From Nothophaeocryptopus gaeumannii (taxonomy: Eukaryota; Ascomycota; Dothideomycetes; Mycosphaerellales; Mycosphaerellaceae), in the NCBI GenBank assembly GCA_031771865.1, contig JASISA010000009.1:992001-1056000 (forward strand): a DNA stretch of 64,000 bases, written 5' to 3'. Shown here piece after piece: positions 53,793 to 64,000 of this stretch. Position numbers and translations under genes: made by a program. The stretch's first letter is position 1; each line of letters opens with the position of its first letter. The notes under the pieces are model-generated. The model saw only the letters and a list, made by a program, of their open reading frames with translations, was not told where the DNA came from and did not search any database.

Positions 53793-54944
53793 ATGGCTCA
53801 GGTGCTGAGTCCCGGCGCTGTCCCGGATCCCGTCATGAAGGTGCCGCAAGACGAAGAGTGGCACGAGAACCTCAACGTGAAAGTCATTTGTCGCGACTGC
53901 CGAGAGGATCCGCCTGACCTCCGTGAGGATCACGCCAGCGGCGACCTCATCTGCGGGAGCTGCGGACTCGTGCTCCAAGAGCGTTCTATCGATACCTCAA
54001 GCGAATGGCGCACGTTCTCAAACGATGATCAAGGCAACGACGACCCTAGCCGTGTCGGAGATGGCCCCAACGCGCTGCTGAACGGCGCGCAGCTGAACAC
54101 CAATATCGCCTTCGGTGACGGTGGCATGCGCAGCAAGGAACTGCATCGCGCTCAGAACAAGGCGAACTTGGACAAGGGCAACAAGAACCTGCTCCAGGCC
54201 TATAAGCAGATCGGCGCTCTCTGCGACGGCTGGCAGTTGCCCAACAGCGTCTCCGACACGGCGAAGCACCTTTTCAAGGACGCCGAAGAGTCACGCTTGT
54301 TCAAGGGAAAGAGCACCGACTCGCTGATCGCGGGATGCTTGTTCCTCGCTTGTCGCCGCAACAACGTTCCGCGCACTTTCCGCGAGGTCATGGAGCTGAC
54401 CAAGGTCACCAAGAAGGAGATTGGTCGTACCTTCAAGGTCCTCGAGCAGTACTTGATGAACATCCAGAAGGAGAGAGGTAACACTGGCGCAACAGCCATG
54501 GTTGCAGGAGGTAAGGCTTACTTCTCCCTTGTTGATATTCAAAAACTGCTGCTAAACGTACATCACTTAGGCACTGTCGTCTACAACGAAGAGTACAAGG
54601 GCAGCACCACCGCTGACCCGGCCGATCTCTGCCAGCGCTACTGCAGTATGCTGGACATGGACACCAAGACCTCCCTCGTCTCCCAAGAACTCGCGCAGGC
54701 CATGACCAAGACTGGTGCCCTCGCTGGCCGATCTCCTCTGTCCTCCGCCGCCGCCTGTATCTACATGGCAAGCCACCTCATGGACAAGCCGAAGACGGCT
54801 AAGGAGATCCAGCAGGTCGCTCGCGTCAGCGACAGCACCATCCGTCATGCGTACAAACTCTTGTTCCAGGAGAAGGAGAAGGTCCTCACTGAGGGTATTC
54901 TCGCTCGTGGCGCCGACCCCTCGAAGTTGCCCAAGCCAGCGTAG
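53793..54944 (+). CDS. Transcription initiation factor TFIIB
   Basis: From ATG 53793 the frame runs 383 codons unspliced; removing a 60-nt intron (54511-54570) gives 363 residues. The zinc ribbon has VICRDC (C33, C36) and LICGSCG (C54, C57). The B-reader/B-linker segment is QERSIDTSSEWRTFSND. The two cyclin repeats begin about residue 120: LLQAYKQIGALCDGWQLPNS, DSLIAGCLFLACRRNNVPRT, FREVMELTKVTKKEIGRTFK; then SAAACIYMASHLMDKPKTAK, EIQQVARVSDSTIRHAYKLL. TFIIB bridges TBP at the promoter and RNA polymerase II. The intron boundary restores the conserved GTVVYNEEY junction. The gene is intact. Confidence 0.96.
   Translation: MAQVLSPGAVPDPVMKVPQDEEWHENLNVKVICRDCREDPPDLREDHASGDLICGSCGLVLQERSIDTSSEWRTFSNDDQGNDDPSRVGDGPNALLNGAQLNTNIAFGDGGMRSKELHRAQNKANLDKGNKNLLQAYKQIGALCDGWQLPNSVSDTAKHLFKDAEESRLFKGKSTDSLIAGCLFLACRRNNVPRTFREVMELTKVTKKEIGRTFKVLEQYLMNIQKERGNTGATAMVAGGKAYFSLVDIQKLLLNVHHLGTVVYNEEYKGSTTADPADLCQRYCSMLDMDTKTSLVSQELAQAMTKTGALAGRSPLSSAAACIYMASHLMDKPKTAKEIQQVARVSDSTIRHAYKLLFQEKEKVLTEGILARGADPSKLPKPA
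54511..54570 (+). other. In-frame 60-nt intron inside TFIIB
   Basis: GTAAGG donor, CTGCTAAAC branch, CACTTAG acceptor. Its length is a multiple of three and it contains no stop, so naive translation would keep 20 foreign residues (KAYFSLVDIQKLLLNVHHLG) between the two cyclin repeats. Confidence 0.85.
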
Positions 54945-55643
54945 AAAGCTGTTAAGGACAAGGCTTCTGAGAACGTCGCGCCAGAGTGTAAGGGACGACG
55001 TGCCCTGACAGACACTGTTCCAAAAATTCCACCGCAACCGCGCCTCTAATCGAGCGTTCCGGTTCTCTGATGGACAGCCGTGACTGGCTCCTACCCATCA
55101 TTTTCAATTGCTTCAATACGACGATTTCTTACGGCCATCATCTTGCCTCGCGGCTTGGTCGACATTCTCTGAGCATTGCTTTCCGCAACTGAGACTGAGA
55201 GGTCGCCACCACCACACATACCACTTCGACATATTGTTTTACCAACACGATTTTGCTCATCACGAGCTGCAAAAAAATCTAGAGTTCCGGCGGTGATTGC
55301 GGGCTCTACTGCTTTACGGTCTTGGGAGGGGTTTCAGCGTTCTGCTTTCCTGTCTTTACGTCCCAAAAAGCATGGTACATTCACGATACCCAGAATGGAT
55401 GGACGATTTGTGTTTCTCTGGAGGGTCCAGAAAGACGATTTGGCTTGGTATGATAGACGAGAATGAATGAGAAAATGAGAAAAGGGCGGTTGGCCCACCA
55501 AATCTGTTTCAACCTTCAAATCTTCAATCTGGTGAGTGGAGCTGATTGTCATTCAGGTGTAACGAATCATTATCGTACGCTCTATACTTACTTGCCCTCT
55601 CCCCCTGGTAGTGGAAGATCCAGCCTCCAAAGTAATATCCATC
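54945..55643. other. 3' flanks, nothing recognised
   Basis: Convergent region after TFIIB and after the small unknown protein on the other strand. No gene supported. Confidence 0.4.
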
Positions 55644-56108
55644 TCATGAACAATGCACCCACCTTACCCTTTGCTTTATTCTCCTTTTCCTCAAACTTAC
55701 TCTACGTGCATAGACAACCACCGAAGACTTCCTCGGCAGGTTTATGAACTGCCTTCTACGCAGTTCTGCACCTCTCTCCTCAGCCCCCTTCGGAGTGATC
55801 TTTCCGGCCTTGACATCTGAAGCCAGAGCCTCTACTTCCCCGGCGTAAACATCCGCGACGTACTTTTCGCAACGGGCGACCTTGGTGGACGGAGAGAGTG
55901 GCGGAGGGTATGATGATGGCGATGGAAGACTATGGGGATCTAGAACGGATGCGACGGTTGAGATGCTGACTTTGCGAGCTTCCAGTTCGGCCCATCTCTT
56001 GTTGAACTCGTCATGGGGAATCTCTCCTGCGTCGTGAAGGAGGAAGAGCCTCAGAGTCGCAGAGATGCGGTTCCTGTGGAAGAAGTTTTCGGATTGGTCG
56101 GCAGCCAT
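55644..56108 (-). CDS. Small protein of unknown function
   Basis: A 154-codon frame from ATG 56108. The N-terminal half has regular coding composition (RISATLRLFLLHDAGEIPHD, EFNKRWAELEARKVSISTVA), and a helical stretch follows (CEKYVADVYAGEVEALASDV, TPKGAEERGAELRRRQFIN). The last ~25 residues are Arg/Val-rich and may be read-through of an unrecognised splice donor. No family recognised. The central part resembles a short helical domain found in fungal hypothetical proteins, but this is an impression only. Confidence 0.5.
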   Translation of the reverse strand: MAADQSENFFHRNRISATLRLFLLHDAGEIPHDEFNKRWAELEARKVSISTVASVLDPHSLPSPSSYPPPLSPSTKVARCEKYVADVYAGEVEALASDVKAGKITPKGAEERGAELRRRQFINLPRKSSVVVYARRVSLRKRRIKQRVRWVHCS

Positions 56109-56719
56109 TGACTGGGTAGGACGAGGACGAAGCGCGGTTGTCTCTGCTGAATCTGGAGCTTCTGAGGCAGGGGACGATGAAGCAGAAGTCTCTGAATCTG
56201 GATACTGCGCGGCCCAGAGAGTCGAAGCGTAGGAAATCTTTGGAGCAGAAATTAAAAGACAAAGAGTCGTGATGGTGGATTGTTTTCAGGAACAAGGGGA
56301 CAATGAGAGAAATGAAAGTCAAAGCAATTTCTCTTCGAGTTCTCTGGTTCTCTATGACAGCCAACAGTCTCGACGAATTTTCTGTGAGTCGTGCGCGACA
56401 TGACAAGAACAAGCCAAGAAGAATGAAGGAAACCTCGCCAATCTAACTCGCTTGCCTTTTCGCTTCTGGAGAACCAGGCCTCCTAGTCTGAGGCCGAACC
56501 TCCCATGAATCGCCCAGCCGTTCGTTCGCTCAAAGAAGCCTAGTGAAGTGCTCCGCCAAGTATCGAGCTTCTTCTAGACCGATGCTGCTCCAATGCTCTC
56601 GCAGGCTCCCTGACGGCGCCTCGCCATGCGCTTCCTTTGCCCATGCCGATGTGTTCAGAAGGATACTATAGAGCTCGACCCTCGCGTAGTCACTTGTTAT
56701 GAAGTGGCTCAGACCAAGC
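56109..56719. other. Intergenic, nothing recognised
   Basis: 5' flank of the 154-residue protein and 3' flank of the DUF3669-like gene. No gene supported. Confidence 0.4.
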
Positions 56720-58005
56720 CTATGCCTGTGCCAGTCTTGCTGCAGCTGCTGCCTTCTCCGCTGCAATCTTCTGGGATCGCTCGAGCAATTCGTTGATGAA
56801 AGCCTCATGCAGCTTCTCCTTCTTCCACTCAGCTTCCACCGCAGTCTCACCCTTCTGGATACGCGCCAGTTTCTCAGATGCCTCAAGGTACACTGTCTTG
56901 AATGTCACCCATGTCTCCTGGTCCTTTGAGACCTGCGAGAGCGGCCTCGGGAAGTACGGATCATTCTCAAAAAATGCCTTCGCCGCAGCCTTCACTCCAT
57001 CGAAGTCCATGGTGATGTCCTTGACCTGGTTGAAGTCGAGCATCCACAGGTGCACAGTACGTCGCTTGAAGTTGAGAGTCTGCTCTCTAGTATTGGTGCC
57101 TGGCTCCATGATGGCGATCTGCTCGCTTGACAGGGGCATGATGTCTTCATTCTCTTCGGTGGGAGCGCTGCCGAAGACGAACTCGACGTCCCGCGCATCG
57201 CACTTGACCTCCCAGTGCATGACCGCCAATGTCTGTGCCATGGCAACAGCAAATGGAGCTGGATCGAGCTCGAGGTCGGACATCTGATCGGCGCACAGGT
57301 TGTAGTTCCGCAGAGAGAAGAACATACCCGGCTTGGTAGAGAGCCGATGCTTGCCCAAGTAGACTCGCACCAGGTAGTCGGCATTGGCGGGGTCTTCGAG
57401 GATACGCTGCTTGAGATTCTCCTTGCAGTAGAGACCTACCAAGCTCTTTCTGATGGCTCGGTGGAGCGGCATGATACGCTCCGAGACGAGCACAGCTTGT
57501 GGCGGGTCGTCAGGCTTTGGGAACTTGTCCTGGTTCTCGTTCCACCACGCGGAATCCGTCTTGCTGATGTAGTGGAAGACGCGGGGGATGCGGACGTCGA
57601 TGTTGAGGCAGGAGAGCTTCTTGAATGCTTCGCCGACCTTGGTGTGGATGAGATAGTCATTCCACAGCTGCACAGCGTAGTCATCGGTCTTTGCTCTCTT
57701 GAGGACATGAAGGGTGCCTGCCTCCTGAAACACCTCGCCACAAGCTCCTGCGCCGATGTTGTTGGAGTTCTGCAGACTCTTGAGCTCCTGAGCACGACGC
57801 ATGCGCTCGGCGAACGAGGAGCCTGTTGAAATCGCAGTACGTTGGGAGAGCATGGCTGAAGCGCTCTTTCTGGGTTCTCATCGGCGAGCTTCTCGAGCTC
57901 TTCACCTAGGTGGATGCAGTTGACTGCATCTTCCAAGGCCTCGGTAGAGATGGAAATGACTGACTCATTTCCGCTGGAGGTGTCCTTTCCGTGGAAAGAC
58001 TGCAT
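56720..58005 (-). CDS. DUF3669-like protein (fungal zinc-finger-associated)
   Basis: The main frame runs from ATG 57853 (MLSQRTAISTGSSFAERMRR) to 56720, 377 residues, with GACGEVFQEAGTLHVLKRAK, RVYLGKHRLSTKPGMFFSLR, VMHWEVKCDARDVEFVFGSA and a nuclear-type MLDFNQVKDITMDFDGVKAA, the pattern of the DUF3669 family. Its function is unknown. Upstream, 58005-57860 is coding-like in another frame (ESVISISTEALEDAVNCIHL, GEELEKLADENPERA) and would join to the main frame if one base were restored near 57865. The closest intron-like signals there would give only 36 nt. Either translation starts at 57853 with a short upstream frame, or the N-terminus is frame-broken. The body is intact. Confidence 0.8.
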
Positions 58006-61000
58006 GATGTTGGTGGTAATTTTTGGAGACTTGGTTTGCGGAGAGTATGTTTTTGACTTCGAAATCTGACGTGCTGATGGAAATTGTTAGCAGGTGTCAA
58101 GTGCGAGAAGTGAGATTCTTATAGTCGGAAGCAGCAAACCTGGATGAGGACAGTCGTCTTTGAGGACAATGTGTCAGACGTCTGTGGCGGGTCTTGTTGG
58201 CCGGAAGTTTCTGTCGAGCAGTATTTCGTACTTTGCGCAGTGACAGTGAAGAGTCTGACGGATGTCCTCAGTAGTAGAGCAGCTTATTTGTGGCGCTTCG
58301 CACCTTCCGCTGAAGCAGAAGTGATCTATAGCAAACCGCTTGAAGTTAGTGTCACGACGAATGTAGCAGCTGGTAAGCAACGTATTATAGGAGCTACCTG
58401 ATTTCTACTTACTCCATGTTCCGTTGGGCTTTTGCTTTCTGACTTGGTCATCACGAAGATGGCAATACGATTGCTGTACTTTGCTACAACATGACAGTCT
58501 CACCTTGGGAAGCCGGCGCACACCGTATACTCCGTTTCAGAGCATCGAGCATGAGGTTGCGCATTGTCACTTTAGCGCAGACCTGGTGCGCACCGCTCCA
58601 TCGAAAACGCTCGAGGGGCCGCGTTCCCGTCAACGGCACTGGTGTCTCACGATTTTGCAGAGCGAGAATCAATCTGGCTCCTACAACGATCGTGGGTCGA
58701 GGTCCAGTAGCAGTGCAATGGAGCGCGAATAAGAGATTTCCAGAGAACGCCAGCTCAACCCAGCGTGAAGTAAGAATGGTCAGGTCGCTGCGGGTTCCTG
58801 TCGTTAGACAACGGTACGGACAACGCGCTTCTTGATCACCTTTCAGTTGTGCCATGTTTGCCGTGGACCTGAAGAAAGCCGATAGCTTGAAATATAAAGA
58901 CATTCAACTCGACCGCGTCACCCGCGCCCGTACGCATGCCATTTCTTGGCATGGCGAAGTGTGCGCGGCGTTCAGGAGAGCTCTGGGCGTGACTTCTTCT
59001 CTCCACAGGCACTTTGTAGGCGCACAGATCCAACAGAAAGACCTATTCTTGGCCATTCTTGACTGAATCTGCAAATGCAGAATACATGACTCTCTGAGGC
59101 ATTGCCAATCTTTCCAAATTCTCAATTTAGCCAAGCTCTCGTCGCAAAGGCTGTGCCTGGAAGTTTGTTCTGAATCAGGCATACATGGCAGAGGCACGTG
59201 CGCCCTCAGGTCGACAAGCAGATTCCCAGGATGTGAGGAGAATCTCGAGCACCGCAGACCTTGGCGGTATCGAGCTCTGTGACCGCCGCCAAGAGAGCTG
59301 CGGGATTGCGATTGCGGTGACAGGCTTCCAACACACTCTGAGCGCTGCGTTGTTACATGCCAGCTCGGTACTGCTATGCGTGGTTGTCGGCTCGTCGCAT
59401 TCCGCATCCATGTCAATGTCTTTTCTCAAGGTGGTACTTTTGGGAGCTCTCTGCGGCCGAGTGGGGCTTGTTTGGTATCCAGGTGGTGAAGAATCCGCTG
59501 AGTGTGTTGATGATGAACATTGAATAAGCAAGCCACTCACCAAACTACGCTCTCAAGCTGCGGCCAGTTGATCCACGTCGTAGATCTCACATTCAAGAGT
59601 CTTCGCGTAGCATTCTCACCAGGTTACAACGGCTCCCGTGCCATTGAGTCTCTTCGAAGCAATGCAGCCCCCGAGGAGCCGACATAGCTTTGATGATAGG
59701 ACCACATTGCTCCCCAGAGGCTCTTGAGCTTCCAAGGGCGGAGTCTCGCGGAACGTCTAGATGAAAATCAATGGCAGTCTGCATGCAAGTAGGGTTACCT
59801 TTCCCTTATACCAAGCGCCTCGTTTAAAGCCGAGACGGTTATTTCGAGGTAGCCGGCTCCGCACTGTGCATGCAGCCCTCAGGCTATCTCGGAAGGCTCA
59901 GTCAACCGGGACGAGGGTGTGGCAGTCGCTGCGCTGAGTGATCTCAGATGATAGCCGAGAAGGATGATTGACTTTCGCCAGGTGAAGCGCAAACCTCGGG
60001 TTTGGCGTCTCGGATACGATTAGATCCATGTTACGGACATGTGACAGCTTGAGCAGGTCAGCTCTTTCGTACGAGTGATGTGTACTACCCTCGTTAGCTG
60101 TATGAACAATGTACCCAACACGGAAGATGCAGCATCCTGCTTGAAGCGGCTTCCAGGCGCTCATAGGCTGATCGACAGCGTATCGCTGACAAGACCTATA
60201 TTCAAATCGATTGCTTGGAGTCGCAGGTCCCAGCCTGTTGGATCTGACAGACTCCACGTGGAGAGATATGGTGAGATTCTTGACGCTTGCAGATGGCGAG
60301 GTCACATCCCGGTCAACTCGTGGTGTTTTGTCAGGTACCGCTTATTATGAGTAGAACTTCAGCTGACCGAGCACTCAGAACGAGGACGCACATGAATCTT
60401 CCATGCGAGCATGACAAGCCAATCGTCGGTGCGGCTGGGAAATTGGTAGTTGACACGCCATAGCAAGCGCTGATTTCGAGCTGAAACCCGCTGAGCAGGA
60501 AGATTCGAATCATCGGGAAAACCGAGTCTCTAGTCGCGATGTTGGATTCATCAGCATATATTGATTTCTATACATACCAAGACCCACAGCGAGCTGAGAG
60601 GTACTGAGAAGAGGGCTCGGAGTAAAGAGTTTGTCGGCGGACTGTTCAAATGTTTATTAGAAATTCTAACTCCGTAGCAAGATGGTCCAGAATCCTTCGC
60701 GTGCGCCGTGCAGGGCAGCCTTACCAGATCCCTGCCATTGGCTCGAGCTTGTTCACCGAGCCGAAGGAATGTACTCGGTACGGCGCCGCGCCGGTGGTGC
60801 TGCAAGCCGGAGAGAAGATGGCAGCTCGGTGAGTAATCGTCTAAGGCACAGCATGCCACGGTGGCCGCGGACAGATTCAGCGGACCCTACATACCCATGC
60901 TTCGCGTACTATTTAGTATCCGAAATATTGATCCATCGCTGTGTTGGCGAGGGCTCGCATTGCGATTAGGGCTGTGCAAAGCAGAAGGGTTGGAGAACCC

Positions 61001-62737
61001 TCAATGCATTGTAGGCGCCAAGGAAGAATGTTTCTAGGCAGCGGTGTCTGGATCGGTATGGTACGAGTGGTCGGATCAGGAAAGGAGTCAGGCCAAGTAC
61101 AGAGAAAGTCTCGTTCTCGCAAGGCTCGTTCGTGTGAGGATGCCCTATGCCTATGGGTGTCGAACGGTTTTATCAAAGCCGGAGTGTGAACGCGCTGCGG
61201 ATGAGAAAATGCTCCGGAGGAACAGGCTTGCAGAGGACCCGAGCAAGCGAGGTGTCTGATTCGCTGACTGGGGCTCTTGACGCCAATGTCCTGAGAGGGA
61301 CAATGGGTTTTGGGAGCGGACTTTGATCTTTCCGCCGCTTCCTGCGCGCATGCACTCTGCATCTCGTTTGCGGCCGAGAAGAGATGCTCCTTGGCTCCGG
61401 ACTCACAGACTCACAGACTCTAGTAGGGACATAGATGCTCCGATCCTATGACTGATGCCTGAGGGCTGCATGAGAACCAGGCTGCGATGCTCTGACTACT
61501 CCATCAGAACACCGCACCGCCGCGATGCAGCGCGAACGGCAGCAAGGAACGTCTCTGGCTTCCAGAAGTTTGATGACTTGGTAAACGGGGAGTGAGCTGA
61601 CCGGAGTCGCCTGTTCCTGATGCTACTTTGCACAGCAGGACGCAAGCCACACCGAAGCCTTCATACGGTGAACCTGATTCCACAGCCATAGTACTGTGAT
61701 AATCCTGCTGTGGTATGTGTGTGAAACGTCGATACGAATACGAATACAGGCAGACTAGCAGCGAGCAAGTATGCGGGTGCCTGAGACGACTCTCGAGGCT
61801 TGGATCTCCACTCGCTTTCGCGGCGGCCTTGCGACCTGTCTGGTGCAAGAAAATACTGACGCCTGACAAGAAAGTGAAATTGTGAATGCCTTGCGCGGAC
61901 GCCAATGCCAGCGCTCTTGGGCAGCCGGGCGGTGCACACGGCCAGCTGTGGCAGGCGTGCCAGTGTCTCATGGGAGCCGCAGGTAGACTGAGATGGCGCC
62001 AAGCAAAGCAACAGGGCATTGTGATTCATACCGCTCCCGTATGTATGAGGCAGAGTGCAAGCTGCTGAGCAATAGCACTGCTTACCAGAACAGGCAGTCT
62101 GTGTGCTGTGCTGTGCTGTGCTGTGCTGGATGACTCTTCACAGCAGCTCGCGGACGAACGACGACAAATCCATCCGCGATATCGCATCTCTCACAGGGCT
62201 GTGCTTATGCGAGCCGTCCGAACGACAGAGCGGTGACGACTTGTAATCAGGCACTCGGGTCTGCGGGCTGCCGCACGGCGATTGGCCTGAGGAGCCCCTT
62301 GTCTGACGGAACCTGGCAGCCCCGTTTGACTCCGCTATGGCCGTCCGCAATGCAGGGTTTAGAACTCTGTCCGGGGTCCCTGCGCGTCGGTCGCTGCAGC
62401 GTGCAAGGACCGAGCGGCCTGCGGACTTACGCTGACGGATTCCAAGGCAGGACACACTGTTCGACGTGTATTTGTATATCCAGTTCTTCCTCCCATTGTC
62501 TCTGCTTCCCGTATTCAGCATCACAATCAAACATCAACACAACCAGCACTCAAGACGACCACGACTATCGTCTACCACAAGAACCACCAACGCTTACATA
62601 CATCAAACCAACTTCGGCCTTCAACAGCCTAGACCTCTAAGACAACCTTATTGGCCGGGGTGACTCAGGCATAGCGATTCCGCCATATTCTACCAGACTC
62701 ACACCTACATCTGAGTCACGAGATTCCTATAACAAAG
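58006..62737. other. Gene-poor 4.7-kb region
   Basis: Contains no gene I can support on either strand. All open frames are below about 170 codons, without domain, signal peptide or splice support. Base composition is not obviously AT-rich, so it does not look like a classical RIP-AT block. Only a short microsatellite at 62103-62127 stands out. It could hold non-coding RNA, an unrecognised multi-exon gene, or degraded sequence. Confidence 0.5.
62103..62127 (+). repeat. (GTGCT)5 microsatellite
   Basis: Five perfect tandem GTGCT units at the end of the gene-poor region. Confidence 0.9.
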
Positions 62738-63484
62738 ATGACTTCCCGTCTGAGGCTTCAATCTTCGTTCGAGCCATTCGAGGCCAACGCAACAATTCAC
62801 CAAACATCACCAACCCTCCCACCAGCAAAGAAGCAGAGAATGTCCTTGACCATGACCTACAGCGTGGCCTCTACTGCGAGGACCAAGCTTGGTCGCGAGG
62901 CCCAGCGAGCAGACCACGACCTCCGACTCTTGGTCGGCCACGCCAACCTCCTTGACACCCTCATGGTCGAACTCGCAGATGCTGAGCGAGAGCAAGAGGC
63001 TTGGTTCAACCAATCGGTCAAGAAGGCCTCCAAGCCAGAAGAGCCACGACACATCCAGTGGATCGACACAATTGCAGAGCAGGACGAGGAGGACGACTCC
63101 GATCTTGAGTCCGACGATGGCTCCGACATCTACGACGAGGACGCCGAGTTGTTCAGCATCCAAGTCCCAAGCCGGATCCGATCACCACCAATTGAGGTCT
63201 CATCACAAGAGATCGAGGACGAGGACATGGACTCCGACGAAGAATTCGATGACGACCTTGCTCTCACTCGCGTAAGATCAAACCAACACTCTCCACCCGA
63301 ACTCACACTCGACTCCGACTCCGACTCTGACGACGAGTTAATGCCTTCATCACCTGAGCAACCACCTTTTGAGCTGAGCGAAAAGGACCGACAAGCAATC
63401 ACAACGACAAACTTCTACAACGTCAAGACAGAAGAGAGCTTATTAGCACAACAACATCACCAACCGTGCATCGCGGCCTGCTAA
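62738..63484 (+). CDS. Conserved fungal acidic protein, unknown function
   Basis: A 248-residue intronless frame. The N-terminal third has a conserved-looking helical core (MTYSVASTARTKLGREAQRA, DHDLRLLVGHANLLDTLMVE, LADAEREQEAWFN), which I believe occurs in many Pezizomycotina hypothetical proteins. The remainder is highly acidic (EQDEEDDSDLESDDGSDIYD; DSDSDSDDELMPSSPEQPP) with a short hydrophobic C-terminal motif. No enzyme signature. Probably nuclear or cytoplasmic; the role is unknown. Confidence 0.7.
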   Translation: MTSRLRLQSSFEPFEANATIHQTSPTLPPAKKQRMSLTMTYSVASTARTKLGREAQRADHDLRLLVGHANLLDTLMVELADAEREQEAWFNQSVKKASKPEEPRHIQWIDTIAEQDEEDDSDLESDDGSDIYDEDAELFSIQVPSRIRSPPIEVSSQEIEDEDMDSDEEFDDDLALTRVRSNQHSPPELTLDSDSDSDDELMPSSPEQPPFELSEKDRQAITTTNFYNVKTEESLLAQQHHQPCIAAC

Positions 63485-64000
63485 ATTTACCTCCCTTCTC
63501 TCGGATACCATTTGTCGTTGTCCAGCGTCTTAAGCGAGCGAGCATTGTCTACTACCTCGAAGCGAGGAGTTTCTCCATGGAAAAACGGAACATTTGAGCG
63601 GATTCTCATCTCATGTACATCACGATTAACGGGTTACGGAAAGACATCTAAGGACGAGAGCAGTTCTCCCTTCCGATCACACTTGGTGGTCGTTGGTTGA
63701 GAACGCCTCAGAGGAGGAAATACGATACTCTACAAATCACAATCAAAACACTTGAAACAAACATTGCAACGGTCTCCATGCTTCCTTTCGCTTCATCCTC
63801 CTAACAAGGTCTGTCAACAGTTTTCTTCGTTGCAAGTGAAATTTCCCGTTTCGTCTCCGCAATGAATCCTCATTTCCCAGAAACGGCTCATCATACCCAT
63901 GGACAGAAAAGATACTTTTCTTCCCCTTCGCCGCCGAAATACAGGTCGGCGATTTTCCGGAGCTTGAAGGATTGTACGAAAGTACCCTTTTTCGCGAAGG
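63485..64000. other. 3' flank, nothing recognised
   Basis: Downstream of the acidic protein to the window edge; a pyrimidine-rich stretch follows the stop. No gene or RNA supported. Confidence 0.4.

Noticed and set aside
57860..57895. A 36-nt intron that would rescue the DUF3669-like N-terminus
   Set aside because: Too short for a fungal intron and lacking a branch site.
1..64000. CRISPR array, transposase, phage or plasmid features
   Set aside because: None visible; this is a nuclear fungal window with spliceosomal introns and no repeated spacer arrays or transposase motifs.

Overview
The window is nuclear DNA of a filamentous ascomycete (Pezizomycotina), most likely a dothideomycete. The evidence is short spliceosomal introns of about 45-100 nt with GTAAGT-type donors and CTAAC/CTGAC branch sites, orthologues of conserved fungal genes (AAR2, RTF2, eIF3c, VIP1/Asp1, UTP21, ATP14, TFIIB, pantothenate kinase), and fungus-restricted families (HET, DUF3716-like, DUF3669-like). 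The genus cannot be named from the sequence alone.

Layout. 0.7-4.1 kb holds two broken genes: a HET-domain gene and a membrane/coiled-coil gene. 4.8-5.0 kb is a proline-tRNA-like gene whose anticodon arm is replaced by a ~130-nt insert. 5.6-11.6 kb holds AAR2, then a divergent betaine-aldehyde dehydrogenase / choline oxidase pair, which is a complete two-enzyme route from choline to glycine betaine. 11.6-14.2 kb is a tandem duplication carrying two small secreted six-cysteine proteins. 14.7-16.4 kb holds two tandem DUF3716-like relics with in-frame stops. 16.9-22.1 kb holds RTF2, pantothenate kinase and a three-exon gene of unknown function. 22.5-28.5 kb is an accessory block: one broken disordered-protein gene, a tail-to-tail pair of NTF2/SnoaL-like paralogues, and a second broken HET gene.

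28.8-58 kb is a dense, intact housekeeping block: eIF3c, a GNAT acetyltransferase, a large mitochondrial-type protein, a PARP-type zinc-finger protein, a small hydrophilic protein, an HSL-type alpha/beta hydrolase, VIP1/Asp1 kinase, UTP21, an unknown membrane-anchored protein, ATP synthase subunit h, TFIIB and a DUF3669-like protein. 58.0-62.7 kb is almost empty of genes, and an acidic conserved fungal protein lies at 62.7-63.5 kb.

The main theme is contrast. Large housekeeping genes are open over kilobases, while nearly all accessory genes (two HET, two DUF3716-like, a coiled-coil gene, a disordered gene) carry premature stops or one-base frame breaks. Most of the stops are explicable by a single C-to-T or G-to-A change, as expected from RIP-type mutation or ordinary decay; several one-base breaks lie next to homopolymers, so consensus errors must be excluded. 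The most novel observations are the interrupted tRNA, the fast-evolving secreted cysteine-rich duplicate pair, and the DUF3716-like tandem relics.
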